Source of the DNA: Gambelia wislizenii
Lineage: Eukaryota > Chordata > Lepidosauria > Squamata > Crotaphytidae
Direction of reading: 5' to 3'
Assembly: GCA_030847615.1 (NCBI GenBank)
Contig: JAUMIR010000012.1
Span: 67,001-131,000, forward strand
Length of the DNA stretch: 64,000 nt
In this document: piece after piece, positions 60,419 to 63,660 of the stretch
Layout of the letters: each line of letters begins with the position of its first letter
Position numbering within the stretch: the first letter of the stretch is position 1
Notes under the pieces: model-generated
Seen by the model: the letters and a program-made list of their open reading frames with translations, nothing else
What the model was told of the DNA's origin: nothing
Databases searched by the model: none
Translations under genes and position numbers: made by a program

Positions 60419-61884
60419 TCTACCGGGTCAGCAGCAATGGCTTGCCTCCCGGTCGCGTCGGCATGGTGAGTCCTGCGGCAGTTGGAGCCATGAATCCCCT
60501 GCAGCAGCCGCAGCCCCCGCAGCAGCCCCCACCAGTCGGCCTGAACGTAGCCCGTCCGGGACCGGCCACCAGCAGCCCCGTGATGCCCGGCATGGGGCCT
60601 GGGCAGTGGCCCACAGCTCCCCCCGTAGCCCAGCCACCCTCCCTGCAGCCAGGAATCCCACGTCCGGTCATGCCGATGCCATCTCAGCAGGCGGCGGCCA
60701 ACCCCCGGATGCCTGGCGTGCAGCCTCCCCCTGCCCGCAGCATCGCCCCCAACGCTTTGCACGAATTGCTGCGGACCTTGAAGTCTCCCAGCTCCCCGCA
60801 GCAGCAGCAGCAGGTGCTGAACATCCTGAAGTCCAACCCTCAGCTCATGGCCGCTTTCATAAAGCAGAGAACGGCCAAGTACGTGGCCAGCCAGCCGGGC
60901 CTCCAGCAGCCCCAGGCAGCGCTGCAGACGCAGCCCCCGCCTCAGGCAGCACCGGCAGGGCTCCACGCTCAGCCCGGCTTGCAAAATGTGAGTGCCATGC
61001 CGGCAGGGGTCCCGCGGCCAGGCGTTCCTCCCCAGCAGCCGGGGATGGGGGGCCTGAACGCCCAAGGCCAGGCCATCAGTATCATGAATCCTGCCAGCCA
61101 CAGCCCCAGCATGGCCACTATGAGCCCCCAGTACAGGGAGATCTTGAGAAGGCAGTTACTCCAGCAGCAGCAGCAGCAGCAGCAGCAGGGCAGTGCGGGG
61201 CTGGCAGCACACGGTCAGTTCCAGCCGCCCGCTGGCCCTGTGAGCTACTCGCAAGCAGCCATGCAGCAGCAGCAGCACCGGATGCAGCACCAACAGCAGC
61301 AGCAGCATCTCTCCCTCCAGGCAGGGGCGATCGGCCAGATGGCTCAGATGGGCCCGTTGAACTCCCTGGGGCAGCCGGGCATGGGAACGGAAGGCAGCCC
61401 CAGCCTCCAGCAGGCCCTGCAGCAGCGGATCCTACAGCAGCAGCAGCAGCAGCTGAAGCCGCAGATGGGCTCCCCCAGCCAGCCCAACCCCATGAGCCCC
61501 CAGCAGCACCTGCTCTCCGGACAACCCCCGGCGCCCCACCTCCCTGGTCAGCCGCTGGGCGCCTCCCTCAGCAGCCAGGTGCGGTCGCCAGCCCCTGTCC
61601 AGTCCCCCCGGCCCCAGTCCCAGCCTCCACATTCCAGCCCCTCTCCCCGGATACAGCCCCAGCCCTCCCCACACCACGCCTCGCCCCAGACAGGCTCCCC
61701 GCACCCTGGGCTGGGGGTCCCTCTGGCCGGCTCCTTGGACCAGGGGCACCTGGGCAACCCGGAGCAGAGTGCAATGCTTCCCCAGCTCAACCCCCCCAAC
61801 AGGAATGTCTTGCCCAGCGAGTTATCCCTGGTGGGCGACACTACAGGAGGAGACACGCTAGAGAAGTTTGTGGAGGGCTTGTAG
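13258..61884 (+). CDS. CREBBP: CREB-binding protein, lysine acetyltransferase (whole gene, 31 coding exons)
   Basis: Nuclear co-activator that binds many transcription factors and acetylates histones (such as H3K18 and H3K27) and other proteins using acetyl-CoA. Joined exons give 2485 residues (human 2442 from memory). Domains by approximate residue: LXXLL 70-74, TAZ1 352-438, KIX 590-669, bromodomain 1099-1206 with acetyl-lysine Asn1182, RING/PHD about 1218-1330, KAT about 1335-1714 with Asp1449, Trp1486, Trp1516 and Tyr1517, a lysine-rich autoinhibitory loop in exon 29, ZZ 1715-1766, TAZ2 about 1779-1865, NCBD about 2104-2160, then a Q/P-rich tail. The start is the first in-frame ATG after the CpG leader, with Kozak context GCCATGG, and gives the expected MAENLLDG. 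Lengths of exons 3, 5 and 17-30 equal those I recall for human. The gene is compact; the largest intron is 5.5 kb. CREBBP is assigned over EP300 by both termini. Confidence 0.97.
13868..13897. repeat. (TTA)n microsatellite
   Basis: Imperfect TTA repeat with one TTG interruption, in intron 1. Confidence 0.9.
15829..16547 (+). CDS. CREBBP: CREBBP exon 2
   Basis: Residues 29-268 (719 nt), acceptor CCTTGCAG|AT, donor AAA|GTAGGT. It has the acidic start ENDLPDELI and the nuclear-receptor box LSELL at 70-74 (context [12 protein letters not shown]), then a long Ser/Gln/Asn-rich disordered region with an AAGRGRGAG segment that could be arginine-methylated. RGG after the LXXLL motif fits CREBBP; EP300 has RSG. 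It is two codons longer than human. Intron 2 (5547 bp) carries a decayed BovB-type LINE and a hAT-like fragment. Confidence 0.96.
18140..19300 (-). mobile_element. Decayed RTE/BovB-type LINE, reverse transcriptase part
   Basis: On the minus strand, conceptual translation gives reverse-transcriptase fragments typical of Bov[13 protein letters not shown] near 18895-18925, [13 protein letters not shown], then [13 protein letters not shown] near 18750-18810, and further towards 18600 a [12 protein letters not shown] segment followed by QGG-type residues. Frameshifts and stops break it. More minus-strand LINE sequence may extend to about 20900, but I cannot confirm that part. BovB abundance is one reason for suggesting a squamate host. 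Confidence 0.75.
19333..19440. mobile_element. Short hAT-like non-autonomous fragment
   Basis: Ends are related as inverted repeats: GCTGGGCAACTTGTGG at the left and GCAAGTTACCCACCCC at the right. The GCAACTTGTGGCCCTC-type end is characteristic of an abundant short DNA element in reptiles. No coding capacity. Confidence 0.55.
22095..22271 (+). CDS. CREBBP: CREBBP exon 3
   Basis: Residues 269-327 (177 nt, equal to human), phase 0 at both ends, acceptor TTCCAG|ATG, donor ATG|GTGAGT. It codes a Gly/Pro/Ser-rich linker before TAZ1 with the recognisable [14 protein letters not shown] segment. Intron 3 (4012 bp) holds a dispersed element, a TA-flanked MITE at 23633-23839 and a MITE-related fragment near 24385. 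Confidence 0.95.
23108..23525. repeat. Dispersed element (long-period family), copy 1
   Basis: Starts with a (TTTAT)-like run, then CTTTCTTCCCAGAAGGGACC, an A-rich stretch, and GGGAGTTCCAAAGGTTGGAG with AGAAGGCTCTCTCTCGTGTC. It matches 26990-27375 block by block in the same orientation. Similar starts occur near 53220 and 63880. This looks like a common reptile interspersed repeat; the class is not certain to me. Confidence 0.65.
23633..23839. mobile_element. Tigger-like MITE, copy 1
   Basis: Terminal inverted repeats CAGCTGTCCCT (left) and AGGGACAACTG (right) are flanked by TA on both sides, as in Tc1/mariner insertions. Internal phrases TTTGGTTCCAGGA, CCTTATATAAGATGG and GTGGATACC recur in the copy at 57248-57466. 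About 207 bp, non-coding. Confidence 0.8.
24380..24720. mobile_element. Fragment related to the 29336-29924 MITE
   Basis: The block AACATGGCCGTTCCAGGCGC at about 24400 aligns with AACATGGCGGCCACAGGCGC near 29645, and the following CTGCCCCCTAC and AGCTTTTTTAAAAA blocks also recur. Ends are too diverged to place. Confidence 0.45.
26284..26533 (+). CDS. CREBBP: CREBBP exon 4 (TAZ1, first part)
   Basis: Residues 328-410 plus one base (250 nt), acceptor TTTCCAG|TCT, donor CAAG|GTAAGA. It carries most of TAZ1: [38 protein letters not shown], with the His and Cys residues that bind zinc. TAZ1 binds partners such as HIF-1-alpha and CITED2. The exon is three codons longer than human, from a repeated QMQSQVQQ at its start. 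Intron 4 (1757 bp) has a short (TC)n and a dispersed element. Confidence 0.97.
26969..26985. repeat. (TC)n microsatellite
   Basis: Short dinucleotide run in intron 4, adjoining the dispersed element that follows. Confidence 0.85.
26990..27375. repeat. Dispersed element, copy 2
   Basis: Same family and orientation as 23108-23525. Shared phrases are TCTCCCAGAGTGGGACC, GGGAGTTCCAGAGGGTGGGA and GTGAGCCTGTGATGGTG. The copy continues to about 27440 with phrases lacking in copy 1. Confidence 0.65.
28291..28404 (+). CDS. CREBBP: CREBBP exon 5 (TAZ1, second part)
   Basis: Residues 411-448 (114 nt, equal to human), acceptor CCCTAG|TT, donor CAAC|GTAAGT. Codes [20 protein letters not shown] then [11 protein letters not shown], the last zinc-binding Cys/His set of TAZ1. 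It is effectively identical to mammals. Intron 5 (2496 bp) carries a 589-bp MITE and a reptile interspersed fragment near 30650. Confidence 0.97.
29336..29924. mobile_element. 589-bp MITE with TA flanks
   Basis: Terminal inverted repeats of about 15 bases with one mismatch: GGTCTTGTCTATATG (left) and CATATAGACAAGCCC (right), bordered by TA on each side. Interior contains no transposase. A related fragment lies near 24385. Confidence 0.75.
30650..30775. repeat. Probable reptile interspersed repeat fragment
   Basis: The order of phrases CTGACCTACCCCATGAGG, AGTGAGGATAAC and AAAGGCAGCATATAAATGCC resembles a very common reptile retroposon end. Recognition is from memory, with no second full copy in this window. 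Confidence 0.4.
30901..31140 (+). CDS. CREBBP: CREBBP exon 6
   Basis: Residues 449-528 (240 nt), acceptor TTGGTAG|CT, donor CTCTAG|GTAGGT. Linker between TAZ1 and KIX with the well-conserved [20 protein letters not shown] (CREBBP form) and a Q/P-rich end [12 protein letters not shown]. Intron 6 (677 bp) begins with a (TC)n run and otherwise holds nothing recognised. Confidence 0.96.
31175..31199. repeat. (TC)n microsatellite
   Basis: Twelve TC units just downstream of the exon 6 donor. It is pyrimidine-rich and could bind PTB-like proteins, but nothing shows that it does. Confidence 0.9.
31818..31914 (+). CDS. CREBBP: CREBBP exon 7
   Basis: Residues 529-560 plus two bases (97 nt), acceptor CCAAAG|GAG, donor CAAA|GTAAGA. 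Codes the linker [15 protein letters not shown]. The acceptor is a NAGNAG pair (AAGGAG at 31815-31820); the upstream AG is chosen because it keeps the Gly found in human. Intron 7 (318 bp) shows nothing notable. Confidence 0.9.
32233..32382 (+). CDS. CREBBP: CREBBP exon 8 (KIX start)
   Basis: Residues 561-610 plus two bases (150 nt), acceptor TTCTTTAG|T, donor AAACT|GTAAGT. It ends with [20 protein letters not shown], helix 1 of KIX, which binds phosphorylated CREB, MYB and MLL. Human has GW where this has TW. Intron 8 (398 bp) has a short (AC)n near 32597 and a T run. Confidence 0.96.
32781..32898 (+). CDS. CREBBP: CREBBP exon 9 (KIX middle)
   Basis: Residues 611-650 (118 nt), acceptor TGTATAG|T, donor CGG|GTATGT. 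Codes [20 protein letters not shown] then [19 protein letters not shown], helices 2 and early 3 of KIX; nearly unchanged from mammals. Intron 9 (1457 bp) contains two CR1 pieces and a 61-bp inverted repeat. Confidence 0.97.
33335..33426 (+). mobile_element. CR1 3'-end fragment
   Basis: GGTTGGACTGGATGGCCCTC, then GTGGTCTCTTCCAACTCTAC and the ATTCTATGATTCTATG tail are diagnostic of the CR1 3' terminus. It is 5'-truncated, as usual. Confidence 0.85.
33648..33778. repeat. 61-bp inverted repeat at a CR1 junction
   Basis: Arms 33648-33708 and 33718-33778 are reverse complements with two mismatches, separated by 9 bases. The right arm is the beginning of the CR1 fragment that follows, so the left arm is an inverted copy of that same CR1 segment. 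Confidence 0.95.
33718..34290 (+). mobile_element. CR1 LINE 3' part (end of ORF2 plus 3' UTR)
   Basis: Conceptual translation reads [19 protein letters not shown], then [30 protein letters not shown] and [11 protein letters not shown], the classic C-terminal end of the CR1 reverse-transcriptase protein. A stop follows near 34057, then the CR1 3' UTR ending in ATTCTGTGATTCTATAA. It is 5'-truncated within intron 9 and is not a host gene. Confidence 0.95.
34356..34548 (+). CDS. CREBBP: CREBBP exon 10 (KIX end)
   Basis: Residues 651-714 plus one base (193 nt), acceptor CTTTATAG|GAT, donor [30 protein letters not shown] closes KIX helix 3, followed by [16 protein letters not shown]. The stretch VTVAMGQT makes it about seven codons longer than human. 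Intron 10 (1328 bp) shows no clear element. Confidence 0.96.
35877..35930 (+). CDS. CREBBP: CREBBP exon 11
   Basis: Residues 715-732 plus one base (54 nt; human 45), acceptor CTTGCAG|AT, donor CAAG|GTATTT. Codes [18 protein letters not shown], a short linker; three codons longer than human. Intron 11 (1401 bp) has open frames on the minus strand but nothing I recognise. Confidence 0.93.
37332..37456 (+). CDS. CREBBP: CREBBP exon 12
   Basis: Residues 733-774 (125 nt, equal to human), acceptor TTTTGCAG|GA, donor GCG|GTTTGT. Codes a Met/Pro/Asn-rich linker with [20 protein letters not shown]. The donor is weak (GTTTGT); a GTATCT five bases in would break the frame. Intron 12 (1712 bp) carries an L2 LINE remnant. 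Confidence 0.92.
37720..38830 (+). mobile_element. L2-type LINE remnant
   Basis: Broken reverse-transcriptase frames on the + strand: [20 protein letters not shown] near 37760, then [11 protein letters not shown] near 37970, and [11 protein letters not shown] near 38515, followed by an AT-rich 3' end. These are landmarks of L2/CR1-clade LINE proteins. Frameshifts separate them. Confidence 0.8.
39169..39357 (+). CDS. CREBBP: CREBBP exon 13
   Basis: Residues 775-837 (189 nt), phase 0 at both ends, acceptor TTGCTAG|ATG, donor CACAG|GTATGC. Gln/Asn/Ser-rich disordered segment starting [10 protein letters not shown]. It is three codons longer than human. Intron 13 is only 303 bp and has a short (GA)n near 39568. 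Confidence 0.94.
39661..40083 (+). CDS. CREBBP: CREBBP exon 14
   Basis: Residues 838-978 (423 nt; human about 417), acceptor TTCCGCAG|GGA, donor CCT|GTGAGT. Pro/Gln/Ala/Thr-rich disordered linker, including [18 protein letters not shown]. The GC-rich codons open other frames, which are not real genes. Intron 14 (2090 bp) shows no element I recognise. Confidence 0.95.
42174..42356 (+). CDS. CREBBP: CREBBP exon 15
   Basis: Residues 979-1039 (183 nt), acceptor CTTGGTAG|CTC, donor [25 protein letters not shown] then an acidic, lysine-containing stretch. VKTE at 1020-1023 fits the SUMO consensus, matching the repression segment known before the bromodomain. Intron 15 is only 105 bp. Confidence 0.94.
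42462..42636 (+). CDS. CREBBP: CREBBP exon 16
   Basis: Residues 1040-1097 plus one base (175 nt; human 190), acceptor TTTCCAG|CTG, donor AAGA|GTGAGT. Highly charged, with TKEE, a [11 protein letters not shown] segment and VKED at 1073-1076, another SUMO-like site. It ends SQPRKK, joining to the bromodomain. Intron 16 (408 bp) shows nothing notable. Confidence 0.95.
43045..43163 (+). CDS. CREBBP: CREBBP exon 17 (bromodomain start)
   Basis: Residues 1098-1137 (119 nt, equal to human), acceptor CAACAG|TC, donor [29 protein letters not shown] then [20 protein letters not shown]: helix Z and the ZA loop with the LPF shelf at 1123-1125. Residues are unchanged from mammals. Intron 17 (1652 bp) contains a CORE-SINE and a foldback element. 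Confidence 0.98.
43543..43795 (-). mobile_element. MIR-like tRNA-derived CORE-SINE
   Basis: Read on the minus strand it opens with a tRNA-like head: A-box TGTGGTGTAGTGGTTTGAG and B-box GGTTTAAACTC, followed by the core CCCACTTGGTGACCTTGGGC, and ends in (AAC)n. This arrangement is that of MIR/CORE SINEs active in reptiles. Confidence 0.8.
43845..43965. mobile_element. Foldback hAT-like MITE
   Basis: Left arm CCATAATGTTTTGGACTTCA and right arm TCATAGTCCAAAACATCTG fold back on each other; outer ends are CTGCCCTCC and CTGCAGGGTGCCATGTTGG. Short, non-coding and degenerate. Confidence 0.5.
44816..45055 (+). CDS. CREBBP: CREBBP exon 18 (bromodomain core)
   Basis: Residues 1138-1217 (240 nt, equal to human), acceptor TTCAAAG|GAT, donor CGCAAG|GTGTGT. 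Helices A-C with the acetyl-lysine-binding Asn1182 in [14 protein letters not shown]. It ends at SLGYCCGRK, the start of the RING/PHD region. Glu replaces Asp in WQYVEDVW. Intron 18 (1174 bp) shows nothing recognised. Confidence 0.98.
46230..46318 (+). CDS. CREBBP: CREBBP exon 19 (RING part)
   Basis: Residues 1218-1246 plus two bases (89 nt, equal to human), acceptor TTTGCAG|TAT, donor [40 protein letters not shown] contributes cysteines to the RING that packs against the KAT active site. Intron 19 (2407 bp) has a hAT MITE and a 50-bp palindrome. Confidence 0.97.
47271..47671. mobile_element. 401-bp hAT-type MITE
   Basis: Perfect 15-base terminal inverted repeats, CAGTGGTTCTTAACC and GGTTAAGAACCACTG. 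Flanks CCCTATGG and TCCTGTGG match at 6 of 8 positions, the 8-bp target duplication expected of hAT elements. The interior has an ATT/ATC microsatellite at about 47534-47580 and no transposase. Confidence 0.9.
47836..47951. repeat. Palindrome with 50-bp arms
   Basis: Arms 47836-47885 and 47902-47951 are reverse complements with about six mismatches; the 16-base spacer is TTGTTTCCCTAGACAG. It lies 165 bp after the hAT MITE and looks like an old foldback element. Target duplications are not visible. Confidence 0.9.
48726..48806 (+). CDS. CREBBP: CREBBP exon 20 (RING part)
   Basis: Residues 1247-1273 plus two bases (81 nt, equal to human), acceptor CTGACAG|G, donor [36 protein letters not shown]; the CxxC pair of the RING is intact, with Arg for the usual Lys between the cysteines. 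Intron 20 (1030 bp) shows nothing recognised. Confidence 0.97.
49837..49893 (+). CDS. CREBBP: CREBBP exon 21
   Basis: Residues 1274-1292 plus two bases (57 nt, equal to human), acceptor CTGCAG|A, donor GCC|GTAAGT. Codes [19 protein letters not shown], the link from RING to PHD, identical to mammals as I recall. Intron 21 (1416 bp) shows a C run near 50710 and no element I can name. Confidence 0.96.
51310..51387 (+). CDS. CREBBP: CREBBP exon 22 (PHD)
   Basis: Residues 1293-1318 plus two bases (78 nt, equal to human), acceptor GCTTAG|T, donor [37 protein letters not shown] has the CxxC and HxxC zinc ligands of the PHD finger. Intron 22 (415 bp) shows nothing. Confidence 0.97.
51803..51870 (+). 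CDS. CREBBP: CREBBP exon 23 (PHD end)
   Basis: Residues 1319-1341 plus one base (68 nt, equal to human), acceptor TTTTTAG|G, donor [32 protein letters not shown] completes the PHD ligands. Thr occupies the position of Pro in human CREBBP (GRPRKENK), and EP300 has ARTRKENK. Intron 23 (426 bp) has a (TG)n run at 51888-51914. Confidence 0.97.
51888..51914. repeat. (TG)n microsatellite
   Basis: About 13 TG units, 17 bases into intron 23. Confidence 0.95.
52297..52447 (+). CDS. CREBBP: CREBBP exon 24 (KAT start)
   Basis: Residues 1342-1391 plus two bases (151 nt, equal to human), acceptor CCACAG|GG, donor [31 protein letters not shown] then [20 protein letters not shown] begins the acetyltransferase fold. 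Intron 24 (1323 bp) holds a minus-strand CR1 fragment and an (ATA)n-headed dispersed repeat. Confidence 0.97.
52680..53165 (-). mobile_element. CR1 LINE fragment (ORF2 C-terminus)
   Basis: On the minus strand it reads [20 protein letters not shown], then [20 protein letters not shown] and a [21 protein letters not shown] end, the C-terminal part of the CR1 protein. The 3' UTR follows toward 52680. The fragment is 5'-truncated and not host coding. Confidence 0.9.
53217..53320. repeat. (ATA)n plus dispersed-repeat fragment
   Basis: (ATA)n at 53217-53241, then TATTTATTACCCGCCTCTCT and CGGGGCGGGGTACAACATTA, which resemble the head of the dispersed family at 23108 and 26990. A run of AATACAGT-like repeats follows to about 53400. 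Confidence 0.55.
53771..53917 (+). CDS. CREBBP: CREBBP exon 25 (KAT)
   Basis: Residues 1392-1440 plus two bases (147 nt, equal to human), acceptor CTGCAG|G, donor [30 protein letters not shown] and [10 protein letters not shown] are as in mammals. Two residues differ at positions I recall as constant in CREBBP and EP300: Arg1397 (Gly) and Trp1433 (Ser). Intron 25 (1265 bp) carries a LINE 3' fragment. Confidence 0.97.
54460..54930 (+). mobile_element. LINE 3'-UTR fragment (CR1/L3-like)
   Basis: The phrases TTGGGTTGCTTTGAAAATGG, ATTGGACAAGTTCTTGAAGA and GGTTGCCAACCATGATAGC follow the order of a very common reptile non-LTR retrotransposon 3' region. No reverse-transcriptase frame is present. 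Family from memory. Confidence 0.55.
55183..55296 (+). CDS. CREBBP: CREBBP exon 26 (KAT)
   Basis: Residues 1441-1478 plus two bases (114 nt, equal to human), acceptor GTCACAG|G, donor [31 protein letters not shown] then [18 protein letters not shown]. Asp1449 matches the aspartate whose change inactivates p300. The CREBBP forms (DSIHFF, PRCL) are present. Intron 26 (1197 bp) has a G run near 55745 and nothing else seen. Confidence 0.98.
56494..56659 (+). CDS. CREBBP: CREBBP exon 27 (KAT catalytic segment)
   Basis: Residues 1479-1534 (166 nt, equal to human), acceptor CATGCAG|G, donor [30 protein letters not shown] then [20 protein letters not shown]. Trp1486 and the Trp1516-Tyr1517 pair, which line the acetyl-CoA/lysine tunnel and include the general-acid tyrosine, are intact. 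Intron 27 is only 163 bp. Confidence 0.98.
56823..56990 (+). CDS. CREBBP: CREBBP exon 28 (KAT)
   Basis: Residues 1535-1590 (168 nt, equal to human), acceptor TCCCAG|GAC, donor [29 protein letters not shown] then [20 protein letters not shown] and a charged helix. Intron 28 (1059 bp) has the second Tigger-like MITE and a G-rich stretch near 57040. Confidence 0.98.
57248..57466. mobile_element. Tigger-like MITE, copy 2
   Basis: Same family as 23633-23839: TTTGGTTCCAGGA, GTGGGTGCTCAAGTTCCATT, CCTTATATAACATGGCAAAA. Ends CAGTGGGCC and GGCCGACTG are inverted repeats; TA is visible on the left only. It contains a (GTT)n run. Confidence 0.75.
58050..58211 (+). CDS. CREBBP: CREBBP exon 29 (autoinhibitory loop)
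   Basis: Residues 1591-1644 (162 nt, equal to human), acceptor TTCGCAG|GGG, donor GAG|GTATCC. The Lys/Asn-rich [20 protein letters not shown] is the loop that restrains the KAT until it is autoacetylated; then [20 protein letters not shown]. The donor GTATCC resembles a U12-type site, though the 3' end looks U2-type. Intron 29 (575 bp) shows nothing else. Confidence 0.97.
58787..59068 (+). CDS. CREBBP: CREBBP exon 30 (KAT end, ZZ start)
   Basis: Residues 1645-1738 (282 nt, equal to human), acceptor CCCCCAG|GTC, donor [29 protein letters not shown], then [20 protein letters not shown] close the KAT fold. CNEC (1721-1724) and CTVC (1734-1737) start the ZZ zinc finger. HLHAGP is the CREBBP form. 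Intron 30 (572 bp) shows nothing. Confidence 0.98.
59641..61884 (+). CDS. CREBBP: CREBBP exon 31 (ZZ end, TAZ2, NCBD, C-terminal tail)
   Basis: Residues 1739-2485 plus TAG (2244 nt), acceptor TTCGCAG|GAT. ZZ ends with CINC at 1743-1746. TAZ2 begins [20 protein letters not shown] and keeps its Cys/His ligands through [13 protein letters not shown]; it binds p53, E1A and STAT1. NCBD near 2104-2160 has [15 protein letters not shown] and [20 protein letters not shown], which folds with the p160 co-activators (LHELL where human has LQDLL). Pure CAG runs code Q11 at 1987-1997, Q9 at 2246-2254 and Q6 at 2337-2342. The tail ends [18 protein letters not shown], diagnostic for CREBBP. GC-rich codons leave long false frames on both strands. 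The exon is about 42 codons longer than human. Confidence 0.98.
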
Positions 61885-62725
61885 CGGCTTTGGGGCGTCA
61901 CTGCTGGCACCCTCCGGCTCCCTGGACCTTTTGTACTGAAAACACAGACCTCTCCTCACTTGAGTCAAGCCCTCAATGGGACTGCTTCGTCCTACGCTCA
62001 CGGAAAGGATGAATTGCTGTTTAAAAACAAAGAATATATATTTTTTGTTAAAGCCAGCCAGGTGTGGTTATCTGGTCTCTTTTTGTTGTCCTTGTTGTGG
62101 GTTTTTTTTTTTTTTTAAGTTTTGTTGTTACTGTTGACTTTGGGTTTTTTTTTACAGGGGGAAAGTAAGTCCATTATATTCATATTTTTATTTGTGTTTT
62201 CAAGACTAAGCATTTGTGTTTAACAGAGAAGAAAAAATAATATCCAGAAACTGCTTCCTGAAATAATGCAACATCCTAATGTATCCTGCTAACTTTGCAA
62301 CGTTTGACAGAAAGATTTTTTTTCCTGTTCTGTACTGAACTTGCAGGTTATCTGAAGTATTATTATTGCCCTTGGAAAAGATAGGAACTGCCTCTTGCGT
62401 GCGCGCACACACAGCCTGTGTTTCAGCTGTAGAACTTGTTGCTTTGTTTCCCTGATAAAACTAGTTTTGGATTTACAAAAAGAAAAACAAAGGAAAGAAA
62501 GAAAAGAGGGACGATCACTTCCTGACCCATGCATATTTTAACAGGGAAGAAGTATATTCTTTTCTTTAATTCTTTGATGCAAAACTTGAAATGAGGAAAA
62601 GCAATTATAGTGTAAATCATGCAAGCTCTAAAATTCCTATAAATATTTAAAAAATTCAAGATTCAATCACTGTATAGAAGGGGGGGGGAAACAAACTTAT
62701 TTCTTACTTCTCTAGCATATTGTTA

Positions 62726-62731
62726 AATAAA
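62726..62731 (+). promoter_or_regulatory. Polyadenylation signal AATAAA (proximal)
   Basis: Canonical hexamer 0.84 kb after the stop, inside a block that appears conserved with mammals. Confidence 0.6.
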
Positions 62732-63147
62732 CGGTGTGCAACAGACAAAGAGGGTGGTCCTTCTTGAATTCATGTACATGGTAATAACCTAGTGTTTGGA
62801 ATTTTTTGTTATGAAAAACGCTGTTTTCAACATTGTATTTGGACTATGCATGTCTTTTTTCCATTGTATATATAGTATTGCTTAAAAGTGATATAAATTA
62901 CTGAAGTTTTTAACATGTATTCTGTTCTTTAAAATCCGTGTAAGAATGCTTAAGTTTTTTTTATTTATTATAAAAATCATGCCCTTTGTAAGACATGGCT
63001 CATGACCTAGGCCCAGCCCATGGTACCTTGCATCCAGTATCTCTGGTTGGACACCTTCTGTACATATACCCCTGAAATGGTACAGAAGGGTGTAAGGTTT
63101 CCCATTAATTTGATATTTTGAGGCAGTCATTCACAAGAGTTGACTGG

Positions 63148-63153
63148 AATAAA
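63148..63153 (+). promoter_or_regulatory. Polyadenylation signal AATAAA (middle)
   Basis: Canonical hexamer 1.26 kb after the stop; a T-rich stretch follows (TTTTCCTTTAAAAAGTATTTT). Confidence 0.5.
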
Positions 63154-63635
63154 TTATTAACCATTGTGGGATTTTCCTTTAAAAAGTATTTTTAAGGGTG
63201 ACGTCATCAGTTGGAAATAAGAAGTGAAGTGAATTTACTTTACCCAAATGCAAGATCCTTCCAGTAAGACGTCCAGGAACAGAATTGGCTTTTTGTGCAT
63301 TTGCTGTGAAGAAATGGTGCCCACTTCCCTCTCTTTTCCTTTTTGTGGCATAGAAGGGCCCTCAGAGAACAGTTGTGTATTGTGTTTAGATATTTTGCTC
63401 TTGTCTGTGCTTAAACATCTGCTTCCTAAAAGGTCACAGCTTTGGATCCTCCCCCCACCCACCCAACAGGCTTTGGCAAGCAAGATGTCCTGTCGGAGCT
63501 GCAGCCACTTAGTACAAACCCCCAAAGTATGTCTGAGAAAAGATGGGACAGCCCTAATGCTGTGTAGTTGCAAGAAAAAACCAACCAACATATTTGTGAT
63601 CAAAAAGAAAGAACCTGAAATGTGCCCATATTTCT

Positions 63636-63641
63636 AATAAA
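63636..63641 (+). promoter_or_regulatory. Polyadenylation signal AATAAA (distal)
   Basis: Canonical hexamer 1.75 kb after the stop, followed by a GT-containing stretch (GATGTTGCAAGTGGC) 20-35 bases on, the usual layout of a cleavage site. Likely end of the long transcript, near 63660. Confidence 0.6.
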
Positions 63642-63660
63642 GCTGCTAAAAATACTTGAA

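Larger units (their letters stand above)
61885..63660 (+). other. CREBBP: CREBBP 3' UTR
   Basis: Starts after TAG at 61882-61884. AT-rich, in sharp contrast to exon 31. Blocks such as GAAAAGCAATTATAGTGTAA near 62597, AGATTCAATCACTGTATAGA near 62658 and AACGGTGTGCAACAGACAAA near 62730 look like mammalian CREBBP 3' UTR sequence I remember, which supports the end of the gene here. T runs lie at 62040-62155. The final cleavage point is inferred from the last AATAAA. Confidence 0.8.

Noticed and set aside
13258..61884. EP300 instead of CREBBP
   Set aside because: [30 protein letters not shown] and the C-terminal TLEKFVEGL all fit CREBBP; the EP300 tail differs completely.
60283..62012. Long frames of 272 codons (minus) and 468 codons (+, other frame) over exon 31
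   Set aside because: They overlap the verified CREBBP frame, and their peptides are CAG/GC by-products (poly-Ala, poly-Leu, Pro runs).
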